NCBI GenBank assembly: GCA_024707265.1
Contig: JANQAB010000003.1
Coordinates: 1 to 64,000 of the forward strand
Direction of reading: 5' to 3'
From: Sporocytophaga sp.
GTDB lineage: Bacteria; Bacteroidota; Bacteroidia; Cytophagales; Cytophagaceae
DNA: 64,000 nt
A program made the translations under genes and the position numbers. This document shows positions 10,054-18,936 of the stretch, in pieces. Numbering within the stretch: the first letter of the stretch is position 1; each line of letters begins with the position of its first letter. Under the pieces are notes generated by a model that worked only from the letters and a program-made list of their open reading frames with translations, searched no databases and was not told the DNA's origin.

Positions 10054-10533
10054 TTACTTCTTCTGCAGGTAAGCTGAAAACATCCATACCTGCTTTTCTT
10101 TCTGCTTAATATAATCACTCATCAAAGAGTTCGTACCCTCATCTTCTGCCTCAGAAGCAAGCTTCAATATTTTTCTTTCTTCTACTAACAGTATTTTGAA
10201 AGCCTGAAGTATCAGAGATACGGCTTCAGTTCCTTCAAATACATTCTTAGCTTCTTTAATTTCCGATTTCTTTTGGTAATCAGAAAATGTATGTTCAGGT
10301 ACAAAGCCCAAAGTAAGAATTCTTTCTGCGATCTCATCTATTTTGATCTGCACATCATTATACAGTTCTTCGAATTTTGCATGCAATTCAAAAAACTTTT
10401 CTCCTTTTATATTCCAGTGAAATCCCCTAAGATTCATATAAAATAACTGATAGTTCGCTAACAGATTATTTAACTCTACTGACAGGATTTGAGACTGTCT
10501 CAAATCCAGACCAATTAGACTTGCTTTTTCCAT
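10054..10533 (-). CDS. dps: Dps-family DNA-protection ferritin-like protein
   Basis: Dps proteins form 12-subunit shells that oxidise and store iron and protect DNA during starvation and oxidative stress. The 159-residue product has the ferroxidase residues at family spacing: His39 and His51, Glu55 (an Asp in E. coli), Asp66 and Glu70, within RGFHWNIKG and DEIAERILTLG. The length is normal. The 247 bp upstream are AT-rich and shared with the divergent small membrane protein gene; no OxyR-like or PerR-like box could be identified confidently. Confidence 0.92.
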   Translation of the reverse strand: MEKASLIGLDLRQSQILSVELNNLLANYQLFYMNLRGFHWNIKGEKFFELHAKFEELYNDVQIKIDEIAERILTLGFVPEHTFSDYQKKSEIKEAKNVFEGTEAVSLILQAFKILLVEERKILKLASEAEDEGTNSLMSDYIKQKEKQVWMFSAYLQKK

Positions 10534-10780
10534 ATTGTTCAGGTTTTAATTATGAATCAAAAATAGAAAGTCTGGACGAATAGAAAAAATCAATTATATC
10601 AATAAAGAAATAGATAAAACTTATTCATTATACTGACAAGTATCATCATTCATAAAATCAAGTTGTACTCTTCTCAGAAAAAAAAACAGGACCATTTGAA
10701 ACAAATCAGCTAATACCTAATTTTACCTATAGAGTTTATAGACTTGATACTTTAACCAAGTACTAATATATCCCTTGTAT
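10534..10780. other. AT-rich divergent intergenic region (dps / small membrane protein)
   Basis: The 247 bp must hold the promoters for dps (minus strand) and the small gene at 10781 (plus strand). No convincing TAnnTTTG box or operator was recognised. The mirror copy is 3605-3850. Confidence 0.4.
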
Positions 10781-10957
10781 ATGAATATTAAAATTCAAAA
10801 AATCAATCCTGGGAAAAAGATGACTGCATTTATGTTAATGTATGTTCTCTTTATATTTTTTGCTCAGGCCCTGTTAAAACTAAAGCTTAAAAAAGATCCA
10901 TTCCCTCAACACATGAACAGATCTGATTCCAGCATTATCAAAACACTTAGCGAATAA
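10781..10957 (+). CDS. Small single-span membrane protein, unknown function
   Basis: The 58-residue reading frame is basic at the N-terminus, then has one hydrophobic helix (about residues 15-32) and a short polar tail. A TTG start at 10775 is possible, but the ATG at 10781 is preferred. It sits 32 bp upstream of the sterol-desaturase gene on the same strand and may be co-transcribed with it. No family was recognised. Conservation of the frame in both arms is uninformative because the arms are copies of each other. Confidence 0.45.
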   Translation: MNIKIQKINPGKKMTAFMLMYVLFIFFAQALLKLKLKKDPFPQHMNRSDSSIIKTLSE

Positions 10958-10989
10958 TCCCTCTTTTATTTTAGTTAAACCACACCATT

Positions 10990-12240
10990 ATGAATGATTT
11001 ATTGCTTACCATATCTATACCTGTATTTTTTTTTGCTATTGCCATTGAATATTTTTTATCAAGAAAAAAGAAGGTTAAAGCTTTTACATTTAACAGTACT
11101 ATATCAAATATAAGTATCGGTGTCGCTGAACGACTCTTAAGCCTTTCCTTGACAGGAGTTTTCTATTCTATATTTACTTACATTCACCAATGCTTTGCCT
11201 TTTTCACGATTAAAGAGACTTTATCCACCTGGATAGTACTATTATTTTTAACTGATTTCATATGGTATTGGTACCATCGATTTAGTCATGAAATAAATAT
11301 TCTTTGGGCTGCCCACATAGTGCATCATCAAAGTGAAGAATTTAATCTGACGGTGTCTGCAAGAATTACCGTTTTTCAGGCTCTTATAAGAAATGTCTTC
11401 TGGTGCATCCTGCCATTAATAGGATTTCCGGTACACATGGTAATTATCATTCTCCTGATACATGCTGCCTATAGTTTCTTTACTCATACAAGGATGGTAG
11501 GTAAACTAGGTTTCCTTGAATACATTTTTGTAACTCCCTCCCACCATCGTGTGCACCATGCCTCCAATGTTAATTACCTGGATAAAAACTATGCAGATAT
11601 TTTTATCTTCTGGGATAAACTCTTTGGAACTTTTGCAGAAGAAAAAGAAGAACCACAATATGGACTCACTCAACCATTGAACAGCAGAAGCTTTCTCTGG
11701 CAACATTTCCATCAACTGCTTGAATTAATTGGATCTATAAAGAATGCGCCTGGCTTTAAACAGAAAATAAAGATTATACTTGGAAAGCCTGAAACTTTAT
11801 CTCCGGAGATCCGACCACAACTGGAAAAGAAATTTCTTTCCGCAAAAAATATTACTAATCATCAAAAGAGAGAAATTCAAAAAAAATATATACTAGCACA
11901 AATTAGTGTTGTCATATTACTACTCACATTGCTTATTCCTCAATACAAAAATATCTCAGGAGGAATGGTCTTTCAATTAAATGCTTTAGTCTTAATCACA
12001 CTCATCAATTGCGGTGCAATAATGGAACAAAAAGCCTGGATTTTTCATCTTGAATGTCTAAGATTTATATTTATTTCATCAATCCTTTCTTTTTATTTTC
12101 CAGACCCCGCACTTATTTCTGTTCTACTAAACGTAATCTTACTGCTTTGCTTTTTCTTCTCTGATTTCAAGAGAATGTTTCTGGTGTTTATCTATGGAAA
12201 ATTTTTCTATGGAAGAGCAACATCATTAAGTAATAAGTAA
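10990..12240 (+). CDS. Sterol desaturase / fatty acid hydroxylase-family membrane di-iron enzyme
   Basis: The product is an integral membrane di-iron oxygenase of the fatty acid hydroxylase superfamily, related to alkylglycerol monooxygenase. The histidine boxes are complete: His96-xxx-His100, His109-xx-His112-His113 and His185-His186-xx-His189-His190. About four membrane helices surround them, and a further hydrophobic region forms the C-terminal 110 residues (416 in total), as in the longer bacterial members. The likely role is hydroxylation or desaturation of a lipid; the exact substrate cannot be told from sequence. Confidence 0.8.
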   Translation: MNDLLLTISIPVFFFAIAIEYFLSRKKKVKAFTFNSTISNISIGVAERLLSLSLTGVFYSIFTYIHQCFAFFTIKETLSTWIVLLFLTDFIWYWYHRFSHEINILWAAHIVHHQSEEFNLTVSARITVFQALIRNVFWCILPLIGFPVHMVIIILLIHAAYSFFTHTRMVGKLGFLEYIFVTPSHHRVHHASNVNYLDKNYADIFIFWDKLFGTFAEEKEEPQYGLTQPLNSRSFLWQHFHQLLELIGSIKNAPGFKQKIKIILGKPETLSPEIRPQLEKKFLSAKNITNHQKREIQKKYILAQISVVILLLTLLIPQYKNISGGMVFQLNALVLITLINCGAIMEQKAWIFHLECLRFIFISSILSFYFPDPALISVLLNVILLLCFFFSDFKRMFLVFIYGKFFYGRATSLSNK

Positions 12241-12250
12241 TAAGTTAAAA

Positions 12251-12344
12251 GCTGAAAGCGAAAGGCTGAAAGCGAAAGGCTGAAAGCGAAAGGCTGAAAG
12301 CGAAAGGCTGAAAGCGAAAGGCTGAAAGCGAAAGGCTGAAAGCT
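12251..12344. repeat. Tandem 14-bp satellite (two heptads per unit)
   Basis: GCTGAAAGCGAAAG is repeated six times without change from 12251 to 12334 and followed by a partial copy. Each unit is two related heptads, GCTGAAA and GCGAAAG. Degenerate heptads (GCTTAAA, GCGGAAG, GCTTAAT) continue to about 12362. Related heptads occur at 36178-36225 and 36331-36393. Confidence 0.9.
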
Positions 12345-12376
12345 TAAAGCGGAAGGCTTAATGCTGAGTTTTGAAA

Positions 12377-12531
12377 AATATTGAAGTTTTTCTCTGTGTC
12401 TGCTCTGTGTATCTCTGTGACTCAGTAATAAGTTTAAAGTTGTATAAAGCGGAAAGCTTTAAAGTTGAATTAGGAAACATTGAAGTTTTCTCTGTGTACC
12501 TCTGTGTCTTCTCAGTGTATCTCTGTGGAAT
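12377..12531. repeat. Direct repeats built of CTCTGTG units
   Basis: Two copies of a 45-55 bp element, at about 12379-12423 and 12476-12531, each begin with ATTGAAGTTTT or a close variant and continue with three or four CTCTGTG units separated by two to four bases. They are separated by a heptad-like AAAGTTT/AAAGCGG segment. Short CACAGAG repeats of this kind are dispersed intergenic elements in many bacteria. Confidence 0.75.
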
Positions 12532-12663
12532 AATTAACGTGAACAATATAAATAATCGACATAAAGCAGCATTCTTAAAAAGCTTAGGAATAACCAACAA
12601 TTAATATATAAAAAGAAGAAGGTTTTTAATCTGATCTCTAAAAAAATAATCAACATAAAAAGC

Positions 12664-12694
12664 AAAAGCCTGCTTCGTTTGAAGGCAGGCTTTT
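12664..12694 (-). terminator. Terminator after the PstS-like gene
   Basis: The hairpin has arms AAAAGCCTGC-TTC and GAA-G-GCAGGCTTTT with a GTTT loop and one bulged G. It lies 20 bp beyond the stop of the minus-strand gene and the T-run lies on that strand. Confidence 0.75.
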
Positions 12695-12714
12695 ACAAAA
12701 GAGAAAAACAAATA

Positions 12715-13641
12715 TTAATGTTTGTTCAAAGTCAGGATTTCTTTCTGCTTACTTAATGTTTCAGTATCAAAATTCAGAAAGCCATAATCGTGATTGTATT
12801 TTTGCCCTTGATCCAAAACCCACGACAAGAAAAGACGAATGTTCTTATTGTCGTTTGCTAAATCATAAACAACATTGATATTTTCAACCGGTACTGAAGA
12901 TATTTCTTCTTTTTCCAGCTTTTCAATTACTTTATCAAGATTGTCAAATATTTTCTCATCACCATCAAGTTTTCCATTGCCATTAAGATCCAGTGGAAGA
13001 ACAGCAATTCCCTCAACTGTTTTTCTTGTAGAGAGGTCATAGATCAATCCGAGGTTATTGTAAGTTACCCCTGCGGTATCTTTCTTTACAGCGTGAATAA
13101 GGTATTTATCATCTCCGCTGATCCCTTTTCCCTTTATTGAAGATTGCTCATACCCGAAATGACTTGCAAATGCTATTGGAGCGCAGGATCTGCTTTCGCG
13201 AGTATATAAATTCACTTCATACTTTGACTTTTTCTTTTTCTCTTCAAACTGCTCATTCTCATCCTCAAAAAACAACTCTTTATATTCCTTTTCCTTTAAG
13301 CCTTTCTCTGATATATTTTTTAATACCGGACTATTAACATTGGCTACCGGGAGTATCGCATATTTTCCAAGAACCACAGATTTTTCAGTCTGAGGAATCT
13401 CTTCCTTTTTTCTTTCATAAGAGACAATTTTCAAATCAGCAGCCTCATTTGCCTGAAGTTTAGAAACAACTTTTACATCTACCTCGGGGTGAAGTGCTTC
13501 AAACTCCTTAGCCCATTTCTCCAGGAGTGGATAAGTAAACTTAGTTCCTGTAATGACTAATTTTTCCTGGCTGATATTTTGTGCATTCAACGATGCAGAT
13601 GCCAATAACAGAAGAGCGGCATTTAGTAGTCTTTTCTTCAT
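12715..13641 (-). CDS. PstS-like periplasmic substrate-binding protein with an EF-hand-like loop
   Basis: The 308-residue protein starts with a 20-residue signal peptide ending in ASLNA. Its KLVITGTKFTYPLLEKWAKEFEALHPEVDVKV opening matches the phosphate/PBP-like substrate-binding fold. A later DLNGNGKLDGDE loop (residues 218-229) fits the 12-residue calcium EF-hand pattern exactly, with Asp, Asn, Asn, Asp and Glu at positions 1, 3, 5, 9 and 12. No pstCAB transporter genes are adjacent, so the protein may bind a substrate for signalling or another partner instead of serving a neighbouring permease. A TATATTTG promoter box lies upstream. Confidence 0.7.
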   Translation of the reverse strand: MKKRLLNAALLLLASASLNAQNISQEKLVITGTKFTYPLLEKWAKEFEALHPEVDVKVVSKLQANEAADLKIVSYERKKEEIPQTEKSVVLGKYAILPVANVNSPVLKNISEKGLKEKEYKELFFEDENEQFEEKKKKSKYEVNLYTRESRSCAPIAFASHFGYEQSSIKGKGISGDDKYLIHAVKKDTAGVTYNNLGLIYDLSTRKTVEGIAVLPLDLNGNGKLDGDEKIFDNLDKVIEKLEKEEISSVPVENINVVYDLANDNKNIRLFLSWVLDQGQKYNHDYGFLNFDTETLSKQKEILTLNKH

Positions 13642-14057
13642 TTCTTTCTATGTTTTAAAGATGAATTATAAATGGAAAAATTAAATTCTAAATAAACTCT
13701 ATAGAATTAATAGACAAATATAAAAATTGTTTAAATGTCAGAATAGAATTTAAAACTGAACTTGAGAAGAATACCTAAAAACCGCTTACAGGGGCTAAAA
13801 AACGACAGCAAGAAATTGGCTTTCGGCAGTTTACCTGGGATGATCAAAAATGTACTACCAAAAACATAGGAATACTCAGGCAATCAAATTGTATTATTCA
13901 AATAAAATCCAGAATTTAACTTCGAATTTTGTAAATTATACATTAGAAAAGTATAAAATGTGGTTACGAAAACAGATGGAGGCGTATGAAGTAGCAAATG
14001 TCAGAAACAACAATATTTCTGATTTTCAACCAATTAAATAATTATAATTTCCCGAAT
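13642..14057. other. Divergent intergenic region (PstS-like / GH8)
   Basis: The 416 bp carry a TATATTTG promoter box for the PstS-like gene. A 63-codon plus-strand frame at 13850-14041 has no recognisable family and overlaps no better candidate; it is probably chance. No promoter could be assigned confidently to the GH8 gene. Confidence 0.5.
13715..13722 (-). promoter_or_regulatory. Candidate Bacteroidota -7 box of the PstS-like gene
   Basis: TATATTTG on the minus strand matches the TAnnTTTG consensus used by the primary sigma factor of Bacteroidota. It lies 74 bp upstream of the ATG. A -33 TTTG match is weak. The mirror copy is at 660-667. Confidence 0.45.
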
Positions 14058-17000
14058 ATGAGAATACCCTTACTCATTTTATTAATCATCATTTTTGATT
14101 TGACTTTATCGAAAGGACAGGCAGTTGTTGTCAATCCTAATCCGATAACTGTACATATCAACTCAAACAATCCCAAAATTCCATTTCCCCAGTTCCTGGA
14201 TTATAAAGGTGGAAAAACCCTTGGTCGCGATAATGCAGATGGGATCACTGACATTGAAATGGAAAAGAATACAAGAGAGGCTTATCAGATTATGATGAAT
14301 CGTGCTACATATGAAGGTACAGAGGTGCAGGGTACTAAGTATATCATATTTAACCCTCCGGGATTGGGATCAACAGGCCCGGAACCTGACTGTTCTGAAG
14401 GAGACGGATACGCTTTACTAGCTGCGGCTTATATGGCTGACAAGCCTACTTTTGATGGTATCTACATGTACATCCATGATCATAAAGGTAGTATGGTAGA
14501 AATGTTCTCTCAATGTGATGTAATAAGAAACCCGACCTATAGATATGGAATAGGCACACAAGGCTGGAGACCAGGTACTGCAGATGCTGATAAAGATGCT
14601 GCGGCGGATGGAGATTTTGATATTGCTATGGGATTGCTTGTTGCTTATAGACAGTGGCCAACTCTGGGAATTAAAGATGATTGCGAAAAGACAAGAACTT
14701 ACAAAGAATTATTAATAAAATATCTTAAAACAATCAGTGATACTATTTTTTATAACGATGGCAGCTGGACTTGTAATCCTTCTTGGTGCCCCAATGGACC
14801 AGATCCAAGAGTCGATGCTACAGGTGCCAATGGTTACTATTCCGGAGATATTGGATTTGATGGCTACGTAAAAAGTGGTAATACCTGGGGAGAGTTGACT
14901 ACTTGGGCAACTCCTGCTGGCCCCGGAAATAATCCGCAAAAAGGATATCTCTTTAATGGAAAGGTTATACATCCCAGAAGTATGTATGTCACATCAAAAT
15001 GGCTGGATTATATCGCTCCCTCCTATTTCAGAGCATTTGCAGAATTTCTCGAAGAAGAAGATCCTGTCGCACATAATTGGAATATTAATCAGTTCCGAAG
15101 GGCAGAAGCTTCATCTGACTGGATCATGGGGCAAATATATGCACAAGGGAAACTACCAACAGGTGGAAACATCAGTCCTATTGGTCCTCCTCCTACCAAT
15201 TCTGTAAGCTTCAATGATGCCAATTTTGCGGAAGATGCCCGAAATCCCTGGAGGACTATTGTAAATTATGTATGGAATGGAAATCCCTCTACTACCTGGA
15301 ATCCTGAATTGCACGAACCACTGGCAGGTGGCAATACTTTTGAATACGATAATGCTATCCGGGTGGGAAATTATAGCAAGCTCCGCAATAAGGGTTGCCA
15401 TAAACTTGGAAATGATCCTACTGATTTGAAGTTTGTGGGTCCAGCCATTATGACCAATGAGATCCCTATGGATCCGGCAGGACTACTCCCTGTGAATGTT
15501 GGGAATCACATTAATTACAATTTAGGATCATTTTCACCCGCCATTGTCGCCTATCATAAAGATCAAAACAACGCTGAAAGCAAAGACCTCATTGCTGACT
15601 GGTACAGACAGCTAACCCTCATGTGGGATGCTGATATGGTAACTTCTCCTGTTCCGGATAACAGATATATAAAAAGCGTACCCAAATATTTCCACGAATG
15701 GTTCAGGGTTTTAGGCTTACTAACTGTAACAGGAAACTACTATGCTCCATCGCTAATGGCAGAGCCTGATACTAAGGCTAATCTTAAAGTCTATCTGGCC
15801 ACCAACAAAACTGTAGCCTCCGGCCCGAGAGTTGTAAATGGAGTAAATATCACTCCCGGTGATGAAATTTCATATACCATTAGCTATAGAAACTTTTCCA
15901 TTCTACAAGCTGAAAATGTAGTAATCACCTATCCTCTTCCTCCAGAAGTAGAGTTTGTTTCTGCAACAGGGGGAACTAATAGCGGAGGCGTAATTACGTG
16001 GAATATCGGAAGTGTTCCCGGATATACTTCAACAGGAGAATCAGGAGACGACTGGAAAACCTTTAATCCAAAGACTTACCCAACCTATGGTGAAGTTAAG
16101 TTTAAGGTAAGAGTGAAAGCTGGTTATGAAAACACAATTATTTGCAACCAGGCGACTATTACTGCAAGCAACAGTGAACCTCATACAAGCAATGAATTTC
16201 CGAACAATGAAACTGCAACATTTGAGAAAAACTGTGTAAATATCATTTCAAGATCATTATCAATTTTCAAAGTAGCAGATAGAAATATAGCTGCAAATGG
16301 TGATATCATTAACTATACTCTTCGTTTTAGCAACTCATCCCAGAACGGCTGGTTAAACGGCGGTCGTCCGGATGTGAGAGTGACATACTCTTATGGACTT
16401 TCAGGACCAAATGCCGGAAACCACTATTTCAGAGTACTTCACGGAGCTCAGGAACCATATATCAATCCAGGTAATTACAGAATATCTTATTTCTTAAATG
16501 ATGCTGCAAGGATAGGTATTTACGATCCCGTCACCAATATTAATGGTTGGGATCTTAAGGTAACAATTCTGGAAGGTGGAGATCCTGATAAAGTTAAATT
16601 TACATCTGAGCAGTATACATTTGGAGAAGACGCTAACGGCAAATGGAATCAGCGTTTGATCATGCGCTTTCCGGATACTCTGATGGCTACTTCACAACAC
16701 ACCAATATGTTCTTTGCTAAAGCAGGAGAACCAAATGAAGTTCTGTTTGTCCATAAAGGTATAGCTGCACCATTCAGAATGGCTATTCAGTTTCAGGCCA
16801 AAGGAGGAAGTGCTGCTTGCGGTACGGTACCGGTAGGCCCATTAATGGCCGATGACTGGTCTTTTGACAATACTTTAGATGTAGGTACAAACGATAAACA
16901 TCTATACTTTCCTATAACACCAGGATGGTTTGATTACCAGAGTACATATGATCCTTCTCTCTCCACAACTATCAATGAAGTACATGTGGATGCATGTGAA

Positions 17001-18881
17001 CCAAACTACAATAAAAACTTTGATCGCTTGTTGGTTGAAGAGTGGGATGGTTATGTGTGGAGAAGAATCTTAGGAAGAGGACCTGTTCCTGGTATGGAAA
17101 TGCAAAATGTATGTGTCACAGATACATTACCAGCTGATCTGGAATGGCAGGGATTCACTGAATCAGAAGCACTCGGAATTAAAGCTACTTACAATCCTTC
17201 CACCAGAGTCATTAGCTGGTGTACTCCTTCAATGCTGCCGGGTGCATCTGGAATGATTAAATATGCAGCTAAGGCAAAGAGCGATTGCAGTGCCGACATA
17301 TTAGTTGACAATAAAGCATGGATTCAGTCTTCTTCACAGGCACCGATAGATTCCTCATTTAAGGTATTAGTGACTTGTAAACCAATTCCTCCTTTAAATC
17401 CAATTGCCAGCACCATCAAGAAAAGTTCACCGGCTGAAGGCTATGACATAAATGATATTATTCCTTATACTGTATCATTCAAGCAGACACAGGGCACTAT
17501 TGCCAATCCTGCTTTGCCATCTTCTGCTGACTGGACATCATATTGTGGTGAGCCTTTAATGGATTTTACAAATACTAAAAACCCTGGAGGCACTCCTAAG
17601 CTTGCTACCTATGATTACTCTCATGGGAAAAACGGAACACTAATCACCAAAATAAAGCCTGAACTTGCTCAACCATTCTCGCTAGTATTCAGGCATAATG
17701 GAGGAACACCCGTTTGTTCAGGAGATCCTTTAAAAGGACTGTTGCTTACCTTTGTTAATAACTCTTGTTCTCAGCTTGCCATTAAATTATTCCAAAACGG
17801 GACATTACTGGGTTCTAAGGTAGATATCTCATACCCTTCACCTAATGATACATTAACAATTAAGGCCGAACTTATTGATAACAAACTCTCTGTTTGGATC
17901 AATAACTTTAATGCTCTGCCATATGAATTTGACAACATTACTTATATGACTGCCGGATATGTTGGTTTCTATAATTCAAATGAAGCAACCACTGGATCAG
18001 GAAATCCATCTCATAAGTTATTATATTGGAATACGCATTTCGATTCAGCATTTGAAGTCTCTTTGACAGATCCTCTTGCATCAAATGTGACTTATACAGC
18101 TTCGTCTATCACTAAACTATTCTCTTCTCCCGGATTAACAACTGCTCAGCCTGTCCCGGTCTATAACAGTGCAACAAACACAATAGAATGGATTCTTAAA
18201 ACAGGTAAAACGCCAATGTTATATGGAGATTCGGTAGCATTCAGTTTTTCTGTCAAACTAAATACATGTCCTAATGGCTTTGTAAATAATATAGTTTTCG
18301 CTAATATGATGGGAGTACCCACTAATTATTTTGGAGCACAGGAAGTTGATAAATGCGGAACTACTCTGCCGGTAGATTTTCTTTCATTCACTGCATCCAA
18401 AGTTGATGGAGGAGCATTACTTAAATGGTCTGTAATTAACCAGGTTGATAATAAAGGGTTTTATATTGAAAAATCTACTGATGGTGCTAACTTCAGTACG
18501 ATAGGATTTATACCATCAACCACAGCATCCGGCTCAACTTATACATTTGTTGATAATGAGTTTTCAAATATCGCTTATTACAGACTACAACAAGTTGACA
18601 ATAATGGACAGTTTAAGTACAGTCAGATCAGATGGTTAAGTGAGGATTCTCCATTGATTAAAATTTATCCTAATCCTTCTCTGGATGCATTTAATCTGCA
18701 GATTAACGGCTTAGAAAGCTTCCGTTTAACAGCTTATTCCTCAACAGGACAGGAACTGGAGCAAATTGATAACCTGGCCAAAGGAACTACATTAATAGGC
18801 AATAACTGGGCTAAAGGAGTGTATACTTTAAAACTGATTTCTGACAACGCTGTTTATGTTTATAAACTCGTGAAAGAATAA
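14058..18881 (+). CDS. Secreted multidomain GH8 glycosidase with DUF11 repeats and T9SS sorting domain
   Basis: This is a probable extracellular endo-acting beta-glycanase (GH8: endoglucanase, xylanase, chitosanase or lichenase). The ATG at 14058 gives a signal peptide (MRIPLLILL...SKGQA); an earlier in-frame ATG at 13998 would put 20 residues before it. The GH8 domain fills roughly residues 40-570. The catalytic acid is Glu114 in CSEGDGYALL, and the family motif ADGDFDIAMGLLVA lies near residue 185. Three DUF11-like beta-sandwich repeats follow, beginning near NITPGDEISYTISY, NGDIINYTLRF and NDIIPYTVSF. The last 80 residues, from IKIYPNPS to YKLVKE, are a type A T9SS sorting domain, so the protein should be exported and surface-attached or released. 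At about 1607 residues it is far longer than a single-domain GH8. A strong terminator follows. Confidence 0.88.
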   Translation: MRIPLLILLIIIFDLTLSKGQAVVVNPNPITVHINSNNPKIPFPQFLDYKGGKTLGRDNADGITDIEMEKNTREAYQIMMNRATYEGTEVQGTKYIIFNPPGLGSTGPEPDCSEGDGYALLAAAYMADKPTFDGIYMYIHDHKGSMVEMFSQCDVIRNPTYRYGIGTQGWRPGTADADKDAAADGDFDIAMGLLVAYRQWPTLGIKDDCEKTRTYKELLIKYLKTISDTIFYNDGSWTCNPSWCPNGPDPRVDATGANGYYSGDIGFDGYVKSGNTWGELTTWATPAGPGNNPQKGYLFNGKVIHPRSMYVTSKWLDYIAPSYFRAFAEFLEEEDPVAHNWNINQFRRAEASSDWIMGQIYAQGKLPTGGNISPIGPPPTNSVSFNDANFAEDARNPWRTIVNYVWNGNPSTTWNPELHEPLAGGNTFEYDNAIRVGNYSKLRNKGCHKLGNDPTDLKFVGPAIMTNEIPMDPAGLLPVNVGNHINYNLGSFSPAIVAYHKDQNNAESKDLIADWYRQLTLMWDADMVTSPVPDNRYIKSVPKYFHEWFRVLGLLTVTGNYYAPSLMAEPDTKANLKVYLATNKTVASGPRVVNGVNITPGDEISYTISYRNFSILQAENVVITYPLPPEVEFVSATGGTNSGGVITWNIGSVPGYTSTGESGDDWKTFNPKTYPTYGEVKFKVRVKAGYENTIICNQATITASNSEPHTSNEFPNNETATFEKNCVNIISRSLSIFKVADRNIAANGDIINYTLRFSNSSQNGWLNGGRPDVRVTYSYGLSGPNAGNHYFRVLHGAQEPYINPGNYRISYFLNDAARIGIYDPVTNINGWDLKVTILEGGDPDKVKFTSEQYTFGEDANGKWNQRLIMRFPDTLMATSQHTNMFFAKAGEPNEVLFVHKGIAAPFRMAIQFQAKGGSAACGTVPVGPLMADDWSFDNTLDVGTNDKHLYFPITPGWFDYQSTYDPSLSTTINEVHVDACEPNYNKNFDRLLVEEWDGYVWRRILGRGPVPGMEMQNVCVTDTLPADLEWQGFTESEALGIKATYNPSTRVISWCTPSMLPGASGMIKYAAKAKSDCSADILVDNKAWIQSSSQAPIDSSFKVLVTCKPIPPLNPIASTIKKSSPAEGYDINDIIPYTVSFKQTQGTIANPALPSSADWTSYCGEPLMDFTNTKNPGGTPKLATYDYSHGKNGTLITKIKPELAQPFSLVFRHNGGTPVCSGDPLKGLLLTFVNNSCSQLAIKLFQNGTLLGSKVDISYPSPNDTLTIKAELIDNKLSVWINNFNALPYEFDNITYMTAGYVGFYNSNEATTGSGNPSHKLLYWNTHFDSAFEVSLTDPLASNVTYTASSITKLFSSPGLTTAQPVPVYNSATNTIEWILKTGKTPMLYGDSVAFSFSVKLNTCPNGFVNNIVFANMMGVPTNYFGAQEVDKCGTTLPVDFLSFTASKVDGGALLKWSVINQVDNKGFYIEKSTDGANFSTIGFIPSTTASGSTYTFVDNEFSNIAYYRLQQVDNNGQFKYSQIRWLSEDSPLIKIYPNPSLDAFNLQINGLESFRLTAYSSTGQELEQIDNLAKGTTLIGNNWAKGVYTLKLISDNAVYVYKLVKE

Positions 18882-18905
18882 GTATTTTGTCTATTTAATA
18901 CTTAG

Positions 18906-18936
18906 GGTCTTTAAACGAAAGTTTAAAGACCTTTTT
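18906..18936 (+). terminator. Rho-independent terminator after the GH8 gene
   Basis: A perfect 11-bp stem (GGTCTTTAAAC with GTTTAAAGACC) closed by a GAAA tetraloop is followed by five T, 25 bp after the GH8 stop. Confidence 0.92.

Larger units (their letters stand above)
12241..12714. other. Intergenic region rich in short repeats
   Basis: There are 474 bp between the convergent desaturase and PstS-like genes. It holds a 14-bp satellite (12251-12344), degenerate AAAGCnn/AAAGTnn heptads up to about 12470, two CTCTGTG-type direct repeats and the PstS-like terminator. The open frames at 12358-12604 on both strands are made mainly of these repeats and are not genes. Confidence 0.8.
8064..14378. 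repeat. Right arm of the 6.3 kb inverted duplication
   Basis: This is the reverse complement of 1-6314. From about 8.56 to 14.38 kb all reading frames are open, so this arm is the better copy there. From 8064 to about 8550 it is the worse copy: the sulfatase frame is broken by several homopolymer expansions and small insertions (near 8162, 8386, 8416 and 8477) that are absent from the left arm. The arm ends inside the GH8 gene at 14378 only because the window begins at the matching base, so the true extent of the duplication to the left is unknown. Confidence 0.95.

Noticed and set aside
12251..12344. Possible CRISPR array
   Set aside because: Units are only 14 bp, perfectly contiguous and without spacers, and no cas genes are in the window. 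It is a tandem satellite.
13850..14041. 63-residue frame upstream of GH8
   Set aside because: No family, no clear ribosome-binding site, and the sequence is AT-rich intergenic DNA. It could not be supported as a gene.
1..14378. Composite transposon or invertible element
   Set aside because: No transposase, integrase, short terminal inverted repeats or target-site duplication was found, and the arms carry ordinary chromosomal genes.
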